In this document: positions 6,314 through 8,760 of the stretch, piece by piece
Position numbering within the stretch: the stretch's first letter is position 1
Layout of the letters: each line of letters starts with the position of its first letter
Source: an uncultured Clostridia bacterium
Lineage (GTDB): Bacteria > Bacillota > Clostridia > TANB77 > CAG-508
Length of the DNA stretch: 8,760 nucleotides
Reading direction: 5' to 3'
NCBI GenBank assembly: GCA_947625075.1
Contig: CANQMY010000039.1
Location: forward strand, 1 to 8,760
Notes under the pieces: generated by a model
Databases searched by the model: none
Told to the model about the DNA's origin: nothing
The model's input: the letters and a program-made list of their open reading frames with translations, nothing else
Position numbers and translations under genes: made by a program

Positions 6314-8050
6314 TTAATTACCTTCATCTCCACAATATATTGGTAAACCAACATTAGTTCCTATTTGATAAAATTCTCCTAAAAATTTAACATTATTAAA
6401 AGATATTTCATATGTTGGATCTTTTATTTTATTACCATTAATGTCTAATATTCCCCATTTACCATCCTTTTTTACTCCAACATAATTTCCATTTTGTTCT
6501 GAAACAAAATCATATTCACAATTTATTACAATTTTTCCTTCTTTATTTTTAAATCCCCATTTTCCATTTTGTTTTACTGCATATATATTATTTTCTGGAT
6601 GTAATTCTTGATAAGTTATTTCATTTCCATCTTGTGTATAGTATTTTACATCTGATCCAGATAAAATTTTTACATAATTATCTTCTTTAATAAATGAGGC
6701 ATTTTCTAAACCTTCTTTAACTTTTCCTTCACTATTTATTACTAGAGTTTTATTACTATCTATTTCTGTTGCTTGTAAACAATTTACTCCATCAATATTT
6801 TGAATTGTACTATACTGTAATGGCACTACTATTTCACCATTTGCTCTAATTAGTCCGGTTTTAGATTCATTAGTTGCAATAAATAAATCTTCTCTAAAAA
6901 ACTCTAAATAAGAATATTTATCTTTTAATAATACTTTTTCTTGTTTATCTACAATATTATAAAAACCATCTTTATCAATAATAATACTATATTTATCAGA
7001 TACATTTTCTTTACTTGAATTTTCGGTTTGTACATTATTACCGTTTTTATCAAATATTAATGTTGCATCTCCTTTATATGCATTTATATATTCACCACCA
7101 ATTATAATTAGGTCATAATCTAAAGGAACTATTGTTTTCCCATTTAAATCAAACACTCCATATGCTGAATCTTTCTGAATTATTAAGAAATTATTTGTTC
7201 TGTCATAATCAATACTTCTATAATCATTATCTATTATTGTTTTAGAGTTTTTCATTAAACCATATTTTCCATTTATTGAAGTTATAAAATATAAATTATT
7301 CTTATCTTCTATTTCTGTTATCCTATTTATTTCATTATAAATTGTATCTAATACTATACTACCATTTGTTTTTGCATAGCCATATCTATATCCATCATCT
7401 GTTTTTACTCTTAATATAAATCCTGCATCTTGGTATTTTGTTTCGTCATTATAATATCCGTCAGAAGTTATTTCGTCATATTCTGCATCTAAAATTTTAT
7501 TTCCTTTTATATTTATAACCCCATAAAGTCCTTTATCTTTAATTTTTAAATATCCTTCTTTATAATCTACACTTGAAATTTCTTCATATATTGCATTTGT
7601 TATTTTTTTGCCATCAAAATCCATTATTCCATACATATTTCCTTCTTGATATTTAAGAACTGTTTTTTCATAAGGAACTAAACTAGTTATTGCTCTTATA
7701 GAAATTGCATCAACATTATTAAAGTTTGTCCATTTTTGATTATTAGAGCTATCAACTACTTTATAGTTTTGACTATTTATATTATCCAAACAAATAAATG
7801 TATCTTTAGTTGGATTTGGAATTTTTATTTCATCATATTGTGGTTCAATTATGATTTCTCCATTTTTATTGATTACGCCATATTTATCATTTTTTTCTAA
7901 TATATAATATTCTACATCTGATTGCTCTATTTCCTCTAATTTAACAGATTTTTTAATGTTACTCCCTATAATTGTTCCAATTATTAATGCTAAAATTAAT
8001 AATACTACAAAAATAGTAACTAATATTAATTTATTTTTCTTTTTTGGCAT
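6314..8050 (-). CDS. WG-repeat protein with an N-terminal membrane anchor
   Basis: The 578-residue product starts with a basic MPKKKNK stretch and a hydrophobic segment at about residues 8-30, with no obvious cleavage site. It is likely a membrane-anchored protein with its body outside the cell. The rest consists of about ten WG/beta-type repeats, each with a Tyr/Trp-Gly dipeptide, a 'DxNGxxI' turn and a terminal 'YDEI'. Clear examples are YGVINKNGEIIIEPQYDEI, YGVFDLNGKTIVPLDYDLI and WGFKNKEGKIVINCEYDFV. Family function is unknown; such repeats usually act as binding or scaffold surfaces. The ATG lacks a nearby ribosome binding site. The best one (AAAGGAG, 8089-8083) lies more than 30 bases upstream, beyond a palindrome. 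It is the first gene of the four-gene cluster, and the enzymes behind it do not explain its role. Its two in-phase-3 CGGA sequences (ACC GGA, GAC GGA) cause no shift. Confidence 0.88.
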   Translation of the reverse strand: MPKKKNKLILVTIFVVLLILALIIGTIIGSNIKKSVKLEEIEQSDVEYYILEKNDKYGVINKNGEIIIEPQYDEIKIPNPTKDTFICLDNINSQNYKVVDSSNNQKWTNFNNVDAISIRAITSLVPYEKTVLKYQEGNMYGIMDFDGKKITNAIYEEISSVDYKEGYLKIKDKGLYGVINIKGNKILDAEYDEITSDGYYNDETKYQDAGFILRVKTDDGYRYGYAKTNGSIVLDTIYNEINRITEIEDKNNLYFITSINGKYGLMKNSKTIIDNDYRSIDYDRTNNFLIIQKDSAYGVFDLNGKTIVPLDYDLIIIGGEYINAYKGDATLIFDKNGNNVQTENSSKENVSDKYSIIIDKDGFYNIVDKQEKVLLKDKYSYLEFFREDLFIATNESKTGLIRANGEIVVPLQYSTIQNIDGVNCLQATEIDSNKTLVINSEGKVKEGLENASFIKEDNYVKILSGSDVKYYTQDGNEITYQELHPENNIYAVKQNGKWGFKNKEGKIVINCEYDFVSEQNGNYVGVKKDGKWGILDINGNKIKDPTYEISFNNVKFLGEFYQIGTNVGLPIYCGDEGN

Positions 8051-8079
8051 AAAACATTTACTGTATGATTATTAATCAT
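8026..8079 (-). other. Possible 17-residue leader reading frame before the WG-repeat gene
   Basis: The only good ribosome binding site in this leader, AAAGGAG (8089-8083), is followed three bases later by an ATG. This opens a 17-codon frame (MINNHTVNVLCQKRKIN) that ends inside the WG-repeat gene, in another frame. It may be a leader peptide that couples translation to the main start, or chance. The spacing to the ATG is tight. Confidence 0.3.
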
Positions 8080-8080
8080 A
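8064..8080. repeat. Perfect 17-base palindrome in the WG-repeat gene leader
   Basis: TATGATTA-T-TAATCATA is a perfect inverted repeat about a single central base. It lies between the AAAGGAG motif and the start codon of the WG-repeat gene, downstream of the operon promoter. It could be a repressor operator. In the RNA it could be a seven-pair hairpin with a three-base loop that brings the binding site nearer to the ATG. Confidence 0.55.
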
Positions 8081-8107
8081 CTCTCCTTTCATAAAACTTA
8101 TACACTC

Positions 8108-8137
8108 ATTATATAGCTAAATCTACTTATATGTCAA
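8108..8137 (-). promoter_or_regulatory. Consensus promoter of the four-gene cluster
   Basis: On the minus strand TTGACA (8137-8132) is followed after 18 bases by TATAAT (8113-8108). It overlaps the last codons of the pseudo-sortase gene. The predicted start near 8101 leaves a leader of about 50 bases holding the ribosome binding site and the palindrome. Both hexamers are exact, so strong vegetative expression is expected. Confidence 0.75.
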
Positions 8138-8708
8138 TTGTTTCTTTAGCACATACATATCTTAATTTACTATCTAAATTTTTAATATATGTAAATAATT
8201 TTAAATATGAGCTATTATTATTATCGTCTTTTAATTCATCTTTTAAACTTTCTTTTTCAATAATTTTATTAGATGTTACTGTATAATTTTTTACTTCATT
8301 ATTGACAACATAAGTAACTTTTTCTCCTATTTTTAAGTCTTTTAGATTTGCAAAATAATTTTTTTCTGTACCAAAATTAAACCCTATAAGAGCTATATTA
8401 TTTCCTATTATATCAGTTTGTTCAAAATGCCCAACATAATTTTTTTCTGGAATATTACCTTCCATTTGTTTAATATTAGCTTTTATTTGTAAAGAATCTA
8501 TTTGTATATACCATTTTTTTATCTCTACTTCATCTAAATTATTAAATTTATTTTCTTCTTCACTTAAAATAAAGCTATTATTTTCATCTTGTTTTTGTAT
8601 GTTCTTTTCTAATTTTGGATAATTTATTATAAGAACTATAACTGAATAAATTACTAATGAAATAAAAAATGATAAAATATTTATATTTGATTTATTAAAA
8701 TTTATCAT
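8127..8708 (-). CDS. Membrane-anchored sortase-fold protein lacking catalytic His and Cys
   Basis: The 193-residue protein has a membrane segment at about 10-30 followed by a sortase domain. Family features are IPEKNYVGHFEQT (86-98), NIALIGFNFG (104-113), the YFANLKDLKIGEKVTY block (118-133), and a C-terminal strand pair ending KLRYVCAKE. In active sortases the second block reads GHN and a later strand ends in TLxTC. Here the His position is Phe110 (GFN) and the Cys position is Tyr174 (KLFTY). Arg183 is kept, and a Cys186 lies nearby but out of place. It is therefore predicted to be unable to perform transpeptidation. It may be a decoy, a structural partner or a binding protein at the cell surface. 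No clear ribosome binding site precedes the ATG, so the start is less certain. No frameshift or CGGA is present. Confidence 0.7.
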   Translation of the reverse strand: MINFNKSNINILSFFISLVIYSVIVLIINYPKLEKNIQKQDENNSFILSEEENKFNNLDEVEIKKWYIQIDSLQIKANIKQMEGNIPEKNYVGHFEQTDIIGNNIALIGFNFGTEKNYFANLKDLKIGEKVTYVVNNEVKNYTVTSNKIIEKESLKDELKDDNNNSSYLKLFTYIKNLDSKLRYVCAKETIDI

Positions 8709-8714
8709 ATAAAT

Positions 8715-8744
8715 ATTTTACCATATTTTAACATTGATTGTAAA
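8715..8744 (-). promoter_or_regulatory. Weak candidate promoter close to the pseudo-sortase start
   Basis: On the minus strand TTTACA (8744-8739) is followed after 18 bases by TAAAAT (8720-8715). The predicted transcript would begin almost at the ATG (8708), that is, with little or no leader. This fits the missing ribosome binding site, but the match is poor and AT-rich DNA gives many such hits. Confidence 0.3.
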
Positions 8745-8760
8745 GTATTTTTATTAATTA

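Noticed and set aside
325..7460. The six other CGGA tetranucleotides (325-328, 703-706, 1388-1391, 4634-4637, 6854-6857, 7457-7460) as further shift sites
   Set aside because: In each, the C is at codon position 2 or 3 and the frame continues correctly on both sides without a shift.
1..8760. tRNA, rRNA, CRISPR arrays, insertion sequences and riboswitches
   Set aside because: None were recognised on either strand. In particular, no tRNA gene that could explain the CGGA decoding lies in this window.

Overview
The window is very AT-rich, and every gene I can support lies on the minus strand, so transcription runs from high to low coordinates. A recognisable Spo0A, a degenerate sortase, a WG-repeat surface protein and strong sigma-A-type promoters point to a Gram-positive, endospore-lineage Firmicute, most likely an uncultured AT-rich member of the Clostridia. 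The lineage is an inference.

Layout, in order of transcription. (a) 8127-8708 is a membrane-anchored sortase-fold protein that lacks the catalytic His and Cys. (b) A consensus promoter inside its 3' end (8108-8137) drives a tight run of four genes: a WG-repeat membrane protein (6314-8050), a PLP-dependent methionine gamma-lyase-family protein (5076-6311), an HI0933/BaiN-type flavoprotein (3869-5079) and a YigZ/IMPACT protein (3250-3855). They are separated by 2 bp, a 4-bp ATGA overlap and 13 bp. (c) spo0A (2255-3077) has its own promoter, a candidate upstream 0A box and a terminator. (d) An alpha/beta hydrolase (1337-2080) and a transglutaminase-like protein (306-1329) form a two-gene operon that ends at a perfect palindromic terminator (253-290). 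(e) The first 27 codons of another gene run off the left edge behind a perfect TTGACA-17-TATAAT promoter.

The central observation is a recoding pattern. Three genes (transglutaminase-like, spo0A and the flavoprotein, which has two sites) look frameshifted when translated normally. At all four breaks the lesion is the same: one extra C directly before a GGA glycine codon, so the zero frame meets CGG followed by A. Skipping that C, or reading CGGA as one glycine, restores full-length proteins of 340, 273 and 402 residues with conserved motifs crossing each junction (F-GTID, AW-GRGDA, GST-GDG, YTG-GFN). By my hand scan these four triplets are the only in-frame CGG codons in any gene here. The six other CGGA tetranucleotides on the coding strand have the C at codon position 2 or 3 and cause no shift. 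This suggests that CGG is not read as arginine in this organism and that CGG-A is decoded as glycine with a +1 shift, either by a tRNA-Gly reading four bases or by +1 movement at an unassigned codon. I know of no described bacterial system of this kind, but I could not search the literature or the rest of the genome.
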